DNA of 64,000 bases, taken from JBAZHE01 sp041652555. Its GTDB lineage: Bacteria; Patescibacteriota; Patescibacteriia; Patescibacteriales; WJLG01. Of the stretch, positions 14,636 to 22,934 are shown piece after piece. The position numbers and the translations under genes are program-made. Numbering within the stretch: the stretch's first letter is position 1; each line of letters begins with the position of its first letter. Below the pieces are notes generated by a model. That model had not been told where the DNA came from and made no database searches. It was given only the letters and a program-made list of their open reading frames with translations. Where the stretch lies: the NCBI GenBank assembly GCA_041652555.1, contig JBAZHE010000001.1:1-64000 (forward strand). Direction: 5' to 3'.

Positions 14636-17071
14636 ATGTATTTATCCCTAAATTGGCTTAAAGATTTCATAAATCTGCCAAAAAACATTAAACCGGAGGA
14701 AATTGGTGAAAAACTTACCAACCATACCGTAGAAGTTGAAAAAATAGAAAAACAGTCCGACCGCTTCAAGAATATTGTAGTTGGGAGGGTTTTGGAGGTC
14801 AAAAAGCATCCAAATTCCGATCATCTTAATTTAACCAAAGTTGATATAGGGCTAAAAGAACCTCTAGATATCGTCTGCGGAGCGTCTAATGTGGCCGCCA
14901 AACAACTTGTTCCTGTGGCTATAATCGGCGCCGAATTGCCAAACGGAATGAAGATTGAAGAACGCGAAGTCCGCGGTGAAAAATCTTTTGGTATGATTTG
15001 CGCCGAAGACGAGCTAGGTTTGGGCGAAGGTCATGATGGGATAATGGTTTTGGAAAAAGCTAAAGTCGGGCAAGACTTTGGAGAATATTTAAAATTAGAC
15101 GATATTATTTTGGAAGTTGATAACAAGAGCCTTTCTAATCGTCCCGATCTTTGGGGACATCTTGGTATTGCCAGAGAGTTAGCAGTTATTTTAGAAACTA
15201 AAACAACTGGTGAATTTAAAAATATTTTTGAAACCAAACTAGCCAACAACGATAAGGCAGAAAAAATTGCCGTAAAAGTTGAGGACGAAACTCTTTGCCC
15301 TCGTTATATGGCTATAAAAATAACCGGCCTAGAAATAAAAGATTCTCCAGAATGGTTGCAAAAAAGATTATCCGCCGTTGGTATGCGTCCGATAAATAAT
15401 ATTGTAGACGCAACTAATTATGTAATGTTGGAATTAGGCCAACCGCTACACGCCTTTGACGCAGAAAAAACCAAAAAAATAATTGTTCGTCGTGCCAAGA
15501 ATGGAGAAAGTATAAAAACTTTAGACGGCCTAGATAGAAAACTAGACGACAATATGCTAGTTATCGCCGACGATGAAAAATCCGTAGCCATCGCCGGAGT
15601 TATGGGTTCTGAAAATTCTGAAATAAGCAACGACACAAAAAATATTATTCTTGAAGCAGCAAATTTCAATGCTTCATCAGTTAGAAAAACTTCTACAAAA
15701 TTATCTTTGCGTACCGAAGCCTCAATGCGTTTTGAAAAATCACTTGACCCAGCTCTTTGCCCAATAGCTCTAGCTCGTGCTCTAGAAATTATCAAAAAAA
15801 CTTGCCCAGAAGCAAAGATAGACAGCCAAGTCACTGACATAAATAATTATTTGGCCGAGCCAACTGTTTTAGAAATAAATCTAACTTGGATTTCTCAACG
15901 TTTAGGTGAAGACTTAGGCAAGAAAAAAATAATAAAAATTTTAGACAGCCTCGGTTTCAAAGTGGAATCAATTTCCGCTCACGTTATAAAAGTTTCTATT
16001 CCCTCTTGGCGAGCCACTAAAGATATAAAAATCAAAGAAGATGTTTTAGAAGAAATTGTTCGTATTTACGGATATAACAATATAAAAACTCAGACACCTT
16101 CGGTCACTATGGAAGCGCCTCAACCAAACGAAGAAAGACTTTTTGAACGCACGGTAAAAAATATTTTAACCAGCGGAGCAATGGCCACAGAGACATTGAA
16201 TTATTCTTTCTTAAACGAAGAAAAAATGACCAAGCTAAAAATGTCTAGCCAAGGATTAATAAAACTAGCCAACCCGATTTCCAATCTACACACTCATTTG
16301 CGCGCTGATTTGTTTCCTAATATCTTAGATAATATAAAAATAAATCAAGCCAAAAACGAAGCTCTATCTTTTTTTGAAATCGGTTCAATTTTTGCCGACA
16401 CCACTGGCACAATAAACAAAAATCAAAACTCCGGAGAATATCTACCCTACCAAGAAAAACACTTAGCCTTAGTTGCTGCCGAAGGCTCTGCTCGCGATGC
16501 TTACGACAAAATAAAAGGGCAATTTGAATACCTTATAAAGCGTTTAAATTTTTCTACTTGGAATTTTTCCGCTTCTTTGTCCGGACAAGCGCCAGAGTGG
16601 GCAGAAAAAGGAACCTATGCTAATGTTCTAGCAGGGGATTCGGAATTGGGGTTTGTCGGATTAATTAGCCGTGAGATTGCCTCCGGTCTTGGATTAAAAA
16701 AATCCGTAGCTGTGTTAGAAATAAATTTTACTAAATTATTTTCACTTTATCAGTCATTGCCTTCTAAGGTTTATAATAAACCAAATAAATATCCGGCTGT
16801 GGAACGTGATTTAGCTTTTGTGGTTGATGCTAAAGTTTTGTATATTGATATCAAAGAGGTGATAGAAAAATTTAGTTCGTTGATCAAAAAAGTTGAATTA
16901 TTTGATATTTACGAAGGAGAAAAATTAGGCAATGATTTGAAAAGTTTAGCTTTTCATATTGATTATGAGTCAGTGGACAAGACTTTAACAACCAGTGAAG
17001 TAGATGAATTACAAAAAGGCTTAATTAAAAAGCTAGAAGAAAAATTCGAAGCCAAAATAAGAAATTTTTAA
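14636..17071 (+). CDS. pheT: Phenylalanyl-tRNA synthetase beta subunit
   Basis: 811 residues, full length. The N-terminal tRNA-binding (EMAP-like) domain is at about 40-150 (VGRVLEVKKHPNSDHLNLTK), followed by B3/B4 editing (PRYMAIKITGLEIK, NNIVDATNYVMLELGQPLHA), the B5 domain (VLEEIVRIYGYNNI), the catalytic-like core, and a C-terminal FDX-ACB anticodon-binding domain (KYPAVERDLAFVVD). It lies 57 nt after pheS. The gap contains only AT-rich sequence. Confidence 0.97.
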   Translation: MYLSLNWLKDFINLPKNIKPEEIGEKLTNHTVEVEKIEKQSDRFKNIVVGRVLEVKKHPNSDHLNLTKVDIGLKEPLDIVCGASNVAAKQLVPVAIIGAELPNGMKIEEREVRGEKSFGMICAEDELGLGEGHDGIMVLEKAKVGQDFGEYLKLDDIILEVDNKSLSNRPDLWGHLGIARELAVILETKTTGEFKNIFETKLANNDKAEKIAVKVEDETLCPRYMAIKITGLEIKDSPEWLQKRLSAVGMRPINNIVDATNYVMLELGQPLHAFDAEKTKKIIVRRAKNGESIKTLDGLDRKLDDNMLVIADDEKSVAIAGVMGSENSEISNDTKNIILEAANFNASSVRKTSTKLSLRTEASMRFEKSLDPALCPIALARALEIIKKTCPEAKIDSQVTDINNYLAEPTVLEINLTWISQRLGEDLGKKKIIKILDSLGFKVESISAHVIKVSIPSWRATKDIKIKEDVLEEIVRIYGYNNIKTQTPSVTMEAPQPNEERLFERTVKNILTSGAMATETLNYSFLNEEKMTKLKMSSQGLIKLANPISNLHTHLRADLFPNILDNIKINQAKNEALSFFEIGSIFADTTGTINKNQNSGEYLPYQEKHLALVAAEGSARDAYDKIKGQFEYLIKRLNFSTWNFSASLSGQAPEWAEKGTYANVLAGDSELGFVGLISREIASGLGLKKSVAVLEINFTKLFSLYQSLPSKVYNKPNKYPAVERDLAFVVDAKVLYIDIKEVIEKFSSLIKKVELFDIYEGEKLGNDLKSLAFHIDYESVDKTLTTSEVDELQKGLIKKLEEKFEAKIRNF

Positions 17072-17080
17072 AGTTTGTTT

Positions 17081-17446
17081 ATGCAAGAAATAAAAAAAAT
17101 TAAAAAATTATCCCTCGCTAATATTGTTGGCCCGATATATGCTGTCATTGGTTTTTTGTCGTCTTTCGGATTTTCTTTTTATTCTCTGATAAAATTCGCT
17201 GTTGGCAAAAATATAGATAGAACTTTTTTTGTTTGGTTTTTTTCTACTCTTGGTTTAGGCATTCTAATTTCTTTAGCCACTGCGCTAGCTGTCGGAGTGT
17301 TGGGCTGGATAATGGGAATTTTAATCGCCGGGTTTTATAATTTTTTCGCTCGAGAAATCGGTGGGATAAAAATTGAATTAGGAGAAGAAATTATTAAATC
17401 AAAAAATATAATAGAAACTAAAAATAACGAGCTTTTTAAATATTAA
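17081..17446 (+). CDS. Small membrane protein, DUF3566-like
   Basis: 121 residues: a basic N-terminus (KKIKKLSLANIVG), three hydrophobic segments (about 17-38, 51-75, 76-92) and a C-terminal FAREIGGIKIELGEE segment that resembles DUF3566 proteins. Function unknown. ATG 17081 is chosen over a TTG two codons upstream. It follows pheT by 9 nt and is probably in the same operon. Confidence 0.65.
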   Translation: MQEIKKIKKLSLANIVGPIYAVIGFLSSFGFSFYSLIKFAVGKNIDRTFFVWFFSTLGLGILISLATALAVGVLGWIMGILIAGFYNFFAREIGGIKIELGEEIIKSKNIIETKNNELFKY

Positions 17447-17456
17447 CTTTACTTTT

Positions 17457-17765
17457 ATGTTTTCAACTAGCCAAGACATTCTTTTTTTAGTTATCGCCAC
17501 CTGTGTGGCTGCCTTTACAATTTTTTCTTGCTGGGGACTGTTTTATTTCGTCGGCATACTTCGCAATAGTTTTAAAGTAAGCCGTGATGCCCGTCGGATA
17601 ATTGAAAAAGCGGAAGGAATTTTGGATGCTTTAAAAGAAAAAATAAATTCCTCAGCTTCTTACCTTTTTTTAATCGGCGAAGCGTTGAAAAAAATAGTAG
17701 AAGTCACTAAAGATTTTCGCGACAAGAAAAATTCAAAGAAGAAGGACAAAGAGAGTGAAGAATAA
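17457..17765 (+). CDS. Single-pass membrane protein with coiled coil
   Basis: 102 residues: a hydrophobic N-terminal helix (about 7-30), then a long charged helix (RDARRIIEKAEGILDALKEK) and a strongly basic/acidic tail (KKNSKKKDKESEE). It resembles DUF948-type anchored coiled-coil proteins but a firm family assignment is not possible. Encoded 10 nt after the previous membrane protein gene, so co-expression is likely. Confidence 0.6.
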   Translation: MFSTSQDILFLVIATCVAAFTIFSCWGLFYFVGILRNSFKVSRDARRIIEKAEGILDALKEKINSSASYLFLIGEALKKIVEVTKDFRDKKNSKKKDKESEE

Positions 17766-17790
17766 TTTAAAACTATTTGCTTGCCGGAAC

Positions 17791-17818
17791 GAGATTGCCA
17801 CGCTTCGCTCGCAATGAC
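17791..17818. repeat. Dispersed-repeat fragment, GAGATTGCCACG...CGCAATGACA
   Basis: GAGATTGCCACGCTTCGCTC followed by GCAATGACA. It looks like half of a palindromic repeat whose relative (TGTCATTTCGA ... TCGAAATGACG) is at 60614-60708. It lies between two genes, right before the translin gene. Confidence 0.5.
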
Positions 17819-17823
17819 AATTT

Positions 17824-18399
17824 ATGTTGAACAGAAAATTTATAAGCAAACTAAGAGACGATTACCAAAAATCACAATCAGAAAGACGACAAATAATTTC
17901 TATCTCCAGTGGCATACTAAGTGATTCCAAAAAAACCATTTTTGCCTTGCATCGTGGAGAAATAAAAACCGCCGAAGAAAATTTTGCTGCCATTGAAGAA
18001 TCTTTGAAAAAAATGGAAAAAAGCTTTGGCTTTAATAGAAACGAAGATGAAGGTTCATACAAAGCCGCCGTAGAAGAATATGTAGAAGCAAAAATGTTTT
18101 ATTATTTCTTGGCCGGAAAAAAAATAGACAAAATCCCTGAAGTAAAACTAGATTTTGATAGCTATGTTGGCGGTATCTGTGACTTCACTGGCGAAATGGT
18201 TCGCTACGCCACCAATCAATCGGCTGCTGGAAACTTTAAAAAAGCCGCTGAAGTAAAAGAAGTAATAAACTTAGTCATCGGAGAATTAATTGATTTCGAC
18301 CTCGGAGGATATTTGCGCACCAAATACGACCAATGCCGATCTAACCTAAGAAAAATAGAAGAAATGGCTTATGAGATAAAATTAAAAACCGGAAAATAA
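17824..18399 (+). CDS. Translin-family protein
   Basis: 191 residues, all-helical. Features typical of translin/TRAX are seen: YVEAKMFYYFLAGKKI, the DSYVGGICDFTGEMVRYA segment with acidic residues, and the C-terminal DFDLGGYLRTKYDQCRSNLRKIEE helix bundle signature. In eukaryotes translin binds nucleic acids and, with TRAX, forms the C3PO ribonuclease; archaeal and some bacterial homologues are known. The bacterial role is not established. It is followed by a strong terminator and preceded by a repeat fragment. Confidence 0.75.
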   Translation: MLNRKFISKLRDDYQKSQSERRQIISISSGILSDSKKTIFALHRGEIKTAEENFAAIEESLKKMEKSFGFNRNEDEGSYKAAVEEYVEAKMFYYFLAGKKIDKIPEVKLDFDSYVGGICDFTGEMVRYATNQSAAGNFKKAAEVKEVINLVIGELIDFDLGGYLRTKYDQCRSNLRKIEEMAYEIKLKTGK

Positions 18400-18404
18400 T
18401 CATA

Positions 18405-18447
18405 AAAAAATGAAGCACCGCTGATACACAGGCGGTGCTTTTTTTGC
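18405..18447 (+). terminator. Terminator after the translin gene
   Basis: AAGCACCGC (18413-18421), 10-nt loop, GCGGTGCTT (18432-18440), then TTTTT. Perfect 9-bp GC-rich stem. A second small hairpin, GACTCC-TCT-GGAGTC (18453-18467), follows. Confidence 0.9.
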
Positions 18448-18485
18448 AGGCAGACTCCTCTGGAGTCCACGGCGTCTAAAACAAA

Positions 18486-18788
18486 CTAAACAAATGGATG
18501 AAATCTCTCCCATTCCCGAACTTTTTTCCATTGCTCACGGCCTTTCCACTTTGGACCAAAATCATAAATTTCTTCATACGGCGGTGGCACAGGAATCAAC
18601 TTCTCTATTTTTTTTCTGCTTCTAAAATTTTGGTTAATGATGCTGGCATCGGTTGATTTTGATTTATTTTTTTCAATAGAATTTTCTGGTTTGGGGGTGG
18701 GAGTGGATTTAGAGGAATTTTGAGAGAAAGAGAGGGGGGGGAAAAGAAGAATAGTGAGAATAAATAAAATGAACAAAAAAAGTTTCAT
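18486..18788 (-). CDS. Small secreted protein, hypothetical
   Basis: 100 residues with a clear signal peptide (MKLFLFILFILTILLFPPLS, likely cleavage after SFS near residue 22). The mature part is low-complexity and polar (SSKSTPTPKPENSIEKNKSK), then basic and proline-containing (IPVPPPYEEIYDFGPKWKGR). No domain is recognised. Translation start is strongly supported by GAGGAGG 4 nt before the ATG. Its leader holds two abutting GNRA hairpins followed by a U run (18827-18851), which hints at regulation. Confidence 0.6.
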   Translation of the reverse strand: MKLFLFILFILTILLFPPLSFSQNSSKSTPTPKPENSIEKNKSKSTDASIINQNFRSRKKIEKLIPVPPPYEEIYDFGPKWKGREQWKKVREWERFHPFV

Positions 18789-18792
18789 AGAG

Positions 18793-18799
18793 CCTCCTC
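18793..18799 (-). promoter_or_regulatory. Strong ribosome binding site GAGGAGG
   Basis: Seven-base Shine-Dalgarno match, 4 nt before the ATG at 18788. Confidence 0.7.
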
Positions 18800-18813
18800 G
18801 GAAGAAGAGATTT

Positions 18814-18851
18814 AAAAAAAATCTAAGCCCTTGCGGGCGTCCCTTTCGGGA
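18814..18851 (-). promoter_or_regulatory. Structured 5' leader: twin GNRA hairpins plus U run
   Basis: On the minus strand TCCC-GAAA-GGGA (18851-18840) is followed after one base by GCCC-GCAA-GGGC (18838-18827), then TTAG and a U-rich run. Both loops are GNRA tetraloops. A GC hairpin followed within 5 nt by U8 could also act as an intrinsic terminator, i.e. an attenuator, upstream of the ribosome binding site. It matches no riboswitch class I know. Confidence 0.45.
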
Positions 18852-18884
18852 TTACTACTTTTAAACTACAACCTTGCCGGTTTT

Positions 18885-18913
18885 TTGTCAACAGTGGCAA
18901 AATGAGGTAAAAT
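18885..18913 (+). promoter_or_regulatory. Promoter of the small membrane protein gene at 18952
   Basis: TTGTCA (18885-18890), 17 nt, TAAAAT (18908-18913). On the opposite strand the overlapping bases give a perfect TTGACA (18886-18891) pointing at the secreted-protein gene, so the two -35 boxes overlap. Confidence 0.5.
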
Positions 18914-18951
18914 ATAGTATTGTCTAATAATAAAAATATTAACCAAAATTT

Positions 18952-19161
18952 ATGGAAGAGCAACAATTTCAAGCTCAGCCGGAAGTAAAGCCGAAATCCG
19001 GTTTAGCCAAAGTCATTATTATTAACGTGATAATCACCTTAATAATTTCGGCCGTGATGAGTTTTATAATCTCCTCTATGGTTTTCAGTCAGAAGTTTTC
19101 TGATTTAGAAACATTACAAAAAAAGCTAGACGCTTTTTCAAATAAAATAAAAATAAATTAA
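18952..19161 (+). CDS. Small single-pass membrane protein
   Basis: 69 residues: a polar, proline/glutamine N-terminus (EEQQFQAQPEVKPKSG), one strong transmembrane segment (about residues 22-45) and a short coiled-coil C-terminus (FSDLETLQKKLDAFSNKIK). No family recognised. It has its own predicted promoter, and a palindromic element starts exactly at its stop codon. Confidence 0.55.
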   Translation: MEEQQFQAQPEVKPKSGLAKVIIINVIITLIISAVMSFIISSMVFSQKFSDLETLQKKLDAFSNKIKIN

Positions 19162-19231
19162 TCCCCTCTAGAAAGAGGGGTGGCTGGACCCAACGGGTCG
19201 CCTTTGGCGTACTCCGAGACGGAGTGTGTTT
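19161..19231 (+). repeat. Palindromic element family 1, copy B
   Basis: ATCCCCTCTAGAAAGAGGGG followed by TGGC, an extra GGACCCAACGGGTC hairpin not found in most copies, then TACTCCGAGACGGAGTGTGT. It begins at the stop codon of one gene and ends 5 nt before the uvrB ATG. Confidence 0.8.
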
Positions 19232-19235
19232 TTTT

Positions 19236-21059
19236 ATGTCTTTATTTAATCTTAAATCATCTTATCAGCCAACTGGCGATCAACCGCAAGCGATAAAAAA
19301 ACTGTCGGTTGGTTTAAAAAAAGGTTTTCACTACCAGACGCTTTTAGGCGTGACCGGATCAGGTAAGACTTTTACAATGGCTAATGTAATCGCGCAAGCT
19401 GATCGGCCGGCTTTGATAATTTCGCACAACAAAACTTTAGCCGCTCAACTATGCAGTGAGTTTAAAGATTTTTTCCCGGACGCGGCTGTGCATTATTTTG
19501 TTTCTTATTACGATTATTACCAGCCTGAGGCTTATATTCCGCACACTGATACCTACATAGAGAAAGAAACGCAGATTAATGAAGAGATTGACCGTTTACG
19601 CCACGCTGCCACGCAGTCATTAATTAATCGCCGTGATGTAATTGTTGTGGCTAGTGTTTCTTGCATTTATGGTTTGGGCGAGCGCGCTGAATATATTGCT
19701 TCCAGCAAGAAGTTTGCAGTCGGACAAAATATTAAACGCAATGATTTATTGCGTGAGTTAGTTTCAATTCAATATACTAGAAATGATAAAGAAATTTTGC
19801 GCGGGCAATTTCGTGTTCGCGGGGAAAATATAGACATTCATTTGGCGACTGGCGAGGCAGTGGTCCGCCTCGTGCTTTCGGCGGATAGAATTGAAAGAAT
19901 AAAAATTTTTAATATCAATCCTGGGGAAAAAATTCCAGTTTGGTCGCGCGATTTAACACGAGCGTCTGGTTTGGAGTTATCGGAAATAATAATTTTACCG
20001 GCTAAGCATTTTATGACCTCCAAGGAAAGATTGGAAATAGCTTTAAAGGAAATTCGTCAAGAATTAGCTGGGCGTTTAAAAGAATTAGAAAAACAAGGGA
20101 AGAGTGTAGAGGCTTATCGCTTGGACAAAAAAACTAGGTATGATTTGGAAATGATCGAAGAGGTTGGTTATTGTAATGGCATTGAAAATTACTCACGCCA
20201 TTTTTCCGGTCGCACACCTGGTGAACCACCGGCAACGCTAATGGATTTTTTTCCGTCCGATTATTTATTATTTGTCGATGAATCTCACGTCACATTGCCA
20301 CAAATTGGTGGCATGCATTTAGGGGATCGTTCACGCAAAGATAATTTAGTTAATTTTGGTTTTCGTTTGCCGAGTGCGCGTGATAATCGGCCGCTGACTT
20401 TTGAAGAATTTGAAAATAAAATTGATCAAGTTATCTTTGTTTCGGCTACACCGCGGGAGTATGAACTGAAAAATTCAGCCCAGGTTGTGGAGCAAATTAT
20501 TCGTCCGACAGGACTTTTGGATCCGGAAGTAGAAGTGCGGCCGACCACGGGGCAGATTGATAATTTAATCGCAGAAGTAGAGGAGCGGGCTAAGAAAAAC
20601 GAGCGCGTGTTAGTGACAACTTTAACTAAACGAATGGCTGAAGATTTGACTGAACATTTCTCTGAGCGCGGTTTGCGTGTTCGTTATCTGCATAGTGAGA
20701 TTGAAACTTTGGAGCGGATAGATATTCTCTCGGATTTACGAGAGGGGAAATTTGATTGTTTGATTGGTATAAATTTATTGCGCGAAGGTTTGGATTTGCC
20801 AGAGGTTTCTTTGGTGGCAATTTTAGATGCTGATATGTCTGGTTTTTTGCGTAACGAAATTTCACTTGTTCAGACTATGGGTCGAGCCGCTCGCCATGAG
20901 AATGGCAAGGTGATAATGTATGCTGAACGGATAACACCGGCAATGGATTATGCCATTAAAGAAACAATACGGCGCCGTAAAATTCAGGCCGCGTATAATA
21001 AAAAATACAAGATTACGCCAAAACGCGCCGGGTCTAAACCAAAAGATAAAATTATTTAA
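19236..21059 (+). CDS. uvrB: UvrABC excision-repair subunit B, without C-terminal UVR motif
   Basis: 607 residues. Walker A GVTGSGKT is at 38-45; the beta-hairpin and DNA-wedge region YYDYYQPEAYIPHTDTYIEK follows; helicase-like motifs LLFVDESHVTLPQ, VSATPREYEL, LVTTLTKRMAE, GINLLREGLDLPEVSL and QTMGRAARH are intact. The protein ends about 25 residues after KYKITPK, so it is roughly 60 residues shorter than E. coli UvrB and lacks the C-terminal UVR motif that binds UvrC. ATG 19236 is chosen; an in-frame GTG at 19224 lies within a palindromic element. It works with UvrA and UvrC (58079-59512) in nucleotide excision repair. Confidence 0.95.
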   Translation: MSLFNLKSSYQPTGDQPQAIKKLSVGLKKGFHYQTLLGVTGSGKTFTMANVIAQADRPALIISHNKTLAAQLCSEFKDFFPDAAVHYFVSYYDYYQPEAYIPHTDTYIEKETQINEEIDRLRHAATQSLINRRDVIVVASVSCIYGLGERAEYIASSKKFAVGQNIKRNDLLRELVSIQYTRNDKEILRGQFRVRGENIDIHLATGEAVVRLVLSADRIERIKIFNINPGEKIPVWSRDLTRASGLELSEIIILPAKHFMTSKERLEIALKEIRQELAGRLKELEKQGKSVEAYRLDKKTRYDLEMIEEVGYCNGIENYSRHFSGRTPGEPPATLMDFFPSDYLLFVDESHVTLPQIGGMHLGDRSRKDNLVNFGFRLPSARDNRPLTFEEFENKIDQVIFVSATPREYELKNSAQVVEQIIRPTGLLDPEVEVRPTTGQIDNLIAEVEERAKKNERVLVTTLTKRMAEDLTEHFSERGLRVRYLHSEIETLERIDILSDLREGKFDCLIGINLLREGLDLPEVSLVAILDADMSGFLRNEISLVQTMGRAARHENGKVIMYAERITPAMDYAIKETIRRRKIQAAYNKKYKITPKRAGSKPKDKII

Positions 21060-21078
21060 CGACAGATTTATTAAATTT

Positions 21079-21087
21079 TGCTATAAT
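21079..21087 (+). promoter_or_regulatory. Extended -10 promoter element for the PfkB gene
   Basis: TGC followed by a perfect TATAAT (21082-21087). No good -35 is seen, which an extended -10 can compensate. Start point would be about 21094, 22 nt before the ATG. Confidence 0.5.
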
Positions 21088-21115
21088 TTAAGAAGTGAGA
21101 TTAAACTTTGTTTTT

Positions 21116-22093
21116 ATGAAATACGATTTTATTGCCATTGGCGGTGCAGTTGAAGACATTACTCTTTATGTTCAAGATGGCCAAGTGATTAATAATCCTA
21201 AAGATATTTTGCGTCAAAAGCTAGTCGCCTTTGAATATGGCGCCAAAATTAGCGCCAATAAATGTTTTCGTTTTCTCGGTGGCGGTGCTAACAATGCGGC
21301 GACTTGTTTGTCGCGTCTTGGTTTTACTGTTGGACTCTTGTCTTCGGTTGGCAATGATGAATTCGGTCGGGAATTATTTGAAAATTTGGACGAAAATAAT
21401 ATCGATACGCGCTTAGTAAGAAGAATTCATGATGTTTCTTCCGGGTTTTCCGTGGTAGTTGTTGGGCCGAGTGGCGAGCATACCGCTTTTGTTTATCGCG
21501 GGGCCGCGGATTTGTTAGAAATCGGTCAAGTGGAAAAGGAGATGTTGGCCTGTTCTAAATGGCTTTATATTTCTTCACTGTCTGGAAATTGGGAAAATAT
21601 TCTGGATAAAGTTTTTTCAGTCAAAGGACCAGCGGTGGTTTGGAACCCTGGAATTGTCCAGCTTAAAGCCGGCGTCACTAAATTAAAAAAATATTTAAAG
21701 AAAACTGAAATACTTTTTGTTAATAAAGATGAGGCTATAGAATTAGCAATTTCAGAAAATAAATATAAAAAGCAAAGTGAAAAATTATTAAAAGATGATC
21801 GCGCCTTGATTGAAGCTTTGAAAAATTTCGGATCAAAAAAAGTTGTTATTACTGATGGCGAGAATGGCGCAGATTATTTTGATGGAGAAATTTTTTATCA
21901 TGGAAATCCTTTGCGTGTGCCGGAAAATAAAATTGCCGACACCACTGGCATTGGTGATACTTTTTGCTCCACTTTTGTCGCTGGGCTAGAAATTTATCAA
22001 GGTGATTTTAAAAAAGCTATGAAATTGGCGATGAAAAACGCCGCTTCAGTTTTAAAGAAGTCAGGAGCACAGAATGGGTTGATGGAGTTATAA
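21116..22093 (+). CDS. PfkB-family carbohydrate kinase
   Basis: 325 residues of the ribokinase/PfkB fold. The glycine-rich substrate region is GGGANNAATCLSRLG with SSVGNDEFGRELF (PfkB signature 1), and the catalytic anion-hole motif is DTTGIGDTF near residue 285 (canonical DTxGAGD, Ala replaced by Ile), with Asp as base. It phosphorylates a sugar or nucleoside; ribokinase, adenosine kinase and fructokinase types cannot be separated here. Followed by a terminator, so it is probably a single-gene unit. Confidence 0.85.
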   Translation: MKYDFIAIGGAVEDITLYVQDGQVINNPKDILRQKLVAFEYGAKISANKCFRFLGGGANNAATCLSRLGFTVGLLSSVGNDEFGRELFENLDENNIDTRLVRRIHDVSSGFSVVVVGPSGEHTAFVYRGAADLLEIGQVEKEMLACSKWLYISSLSGNWENILDKVFSVKGPAVVWNPGIVQLKAGVTKLKKYLKKTEILFVNKDEAIELAISENKYKKQSEKLLKDDRALIEALKNFGSKKVVITDGENGADYFDGEIFYHGNPLRVPENKIADTTGIGDTFCSTFVAGLEIYQGDFKKAMKLAMKNAASVLKKSGAQNGLMEL

Positions 22094-22131
22094 GGTTTAA
22101 ATCAATTATTTTTAAAGTTGGTAATATTAAG

Positions 22132-22157
22132 AAAAACTTCGTTTAGCGAAGTTTTTT
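22132..22157 (+). terminator. Terminator after the PfkB gene
   Basis: AAAAACTTCG / CGAAGTTTTT stem (10 bp), loop TTTAG, T-rich tail. Confidence 0.85.
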
Positions 22158-22255
22158 ATTGTAATCTTTGCTTATTTTAGATAAATTATTGACTTTTTCT
22201 ATATTCTATGGCAAAATTAAACGGTAGAATAATATTAATTTATAATTTAAGTTAT

Positions 22256-22621
22256 ATGTATACGCAAAAAGTTTTAGATCATTTTAAAAATCCCCATAAT
22301 CAGGGTGTTATAGAGGATGCTGACGCTGTTGGGCAAGAAGGAAATCCTGTTTGTGGAGATGTCATGAAAATCTATTTAAAAATAGAAAATAACATTATAA
22401 AAGACGTTAAATTTGAGACCTTGGGTTGTGCCGCAGCCGTAGCTGTATCTTCTGATTTAACTGATATGGTTAAGGGCAAAACCTTAGAGGAGGCTTTAAA
22501 AGTTACCAAAGACGATATTGTCAATGACTTAGGCGGATTGCCACCGGTTAAACTCCACTGTTCTATGTTGGGTGTTGACGCTTTACATAAGGCGATTGAG
22601 AATTATAAAAATAAAAAATAA
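22256..22621 (+). CDS. iscU: Iron-sulfur cluster scaffold IscU/NifU N-terminal type
   Basis: 121 residues with the three scaffold cysteines in GNPVCGDVMKIYLK, ETLGCAAAVAVSSDL and KLHCSMLGVDAL, which hold a nascent Fe-S cluster. The Asp after the first cysteine (CGD), which aids release, is kept. ATG 22256 gives the standard MYTQKVLDHFKNP start; an in-frame ATG at 22208 would add 16 unrelated residues. It is followed by an Nfu-type protein and the cysteine desulfurase, so this is a minimal Isc set. Confidence 0.93.
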   Translation: MYTQKVLDHFKNPHNQGVIEDADAVGQEGNPVCGDVMKIYLKIENNIIKDVKFETLGCAAAVAVSSDLTDMVKGKTLEEALKVTKDDIVNDLGGLPPVKLHCSMLGVDALHKAIENYKNKK

Positions 22622-22626
22622 TTATT

Positions 22627-22857
22627 ATGAAAATTGAAGATAAAATTAAAAAATCATTAGAATCTGTTCGTCCTGATTTGCAGGCGGACGGAGGTGATGT
22701 GGAGTTTGTTAGTTTTGACGAGAAAACCGGGACAGCTAACCTGCGCTTAGTTGGTATGTGCTCGCATTGTCCGATGGCACAGATTACTTTACAACAGGGA
22801 ATCGGAGAGATTTTAAAGAAGGAAATTCCAGAGGTAAAGAAAATATCAAATATTTAA
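22627..22857 (+). CDS. NifU C-terminal (Nfu) iron-sulfur carrier
   Basis: 76 residues, a stand-alone Nfu domain: VRPDLQADGGDVEFV at the start and the CSHCPMAQ (CxxC) cluster-binding motif near residues 45-48. Nfu proteins carry Fe-S clusters from the scaffold to target enzymes. Five nucleotides after iscU, so translationally linked. Client proteins in this window could include the FTR-like protein, RlmN and the helicase-nuclease. Confidence 0.92.
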   Translation: MKIEDKIKKSLESVRPDLQADGGDVEFVSFDEKTGTANLRLVGMCSHCPMAQITLQQGIGEILKKEIPEVKKISNI

Positions 22858-22887
22858 TATAAAATATCAAAACAATAGATAATATTT

Positions 22888-22914
22888 AATACAAAATCTT
22901 AGATATTTTGTATT
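22888..22914. repeat. AT-rich inverted repeat between nfu and iscS
   Basis: AATACAAAAT (22888-22897) and ATTTTGTATT (22905-22914), loop CTTAGAT. Surrounding 22858-22934 is almost pure AT with further AATAT repeats. Could weaken read-through into iscS; similar to the AT-only palindrome at 54336-54366. Confidence 0.4.
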
Positions 22915-22934
22915 TTATATTAATTATTATAAAT

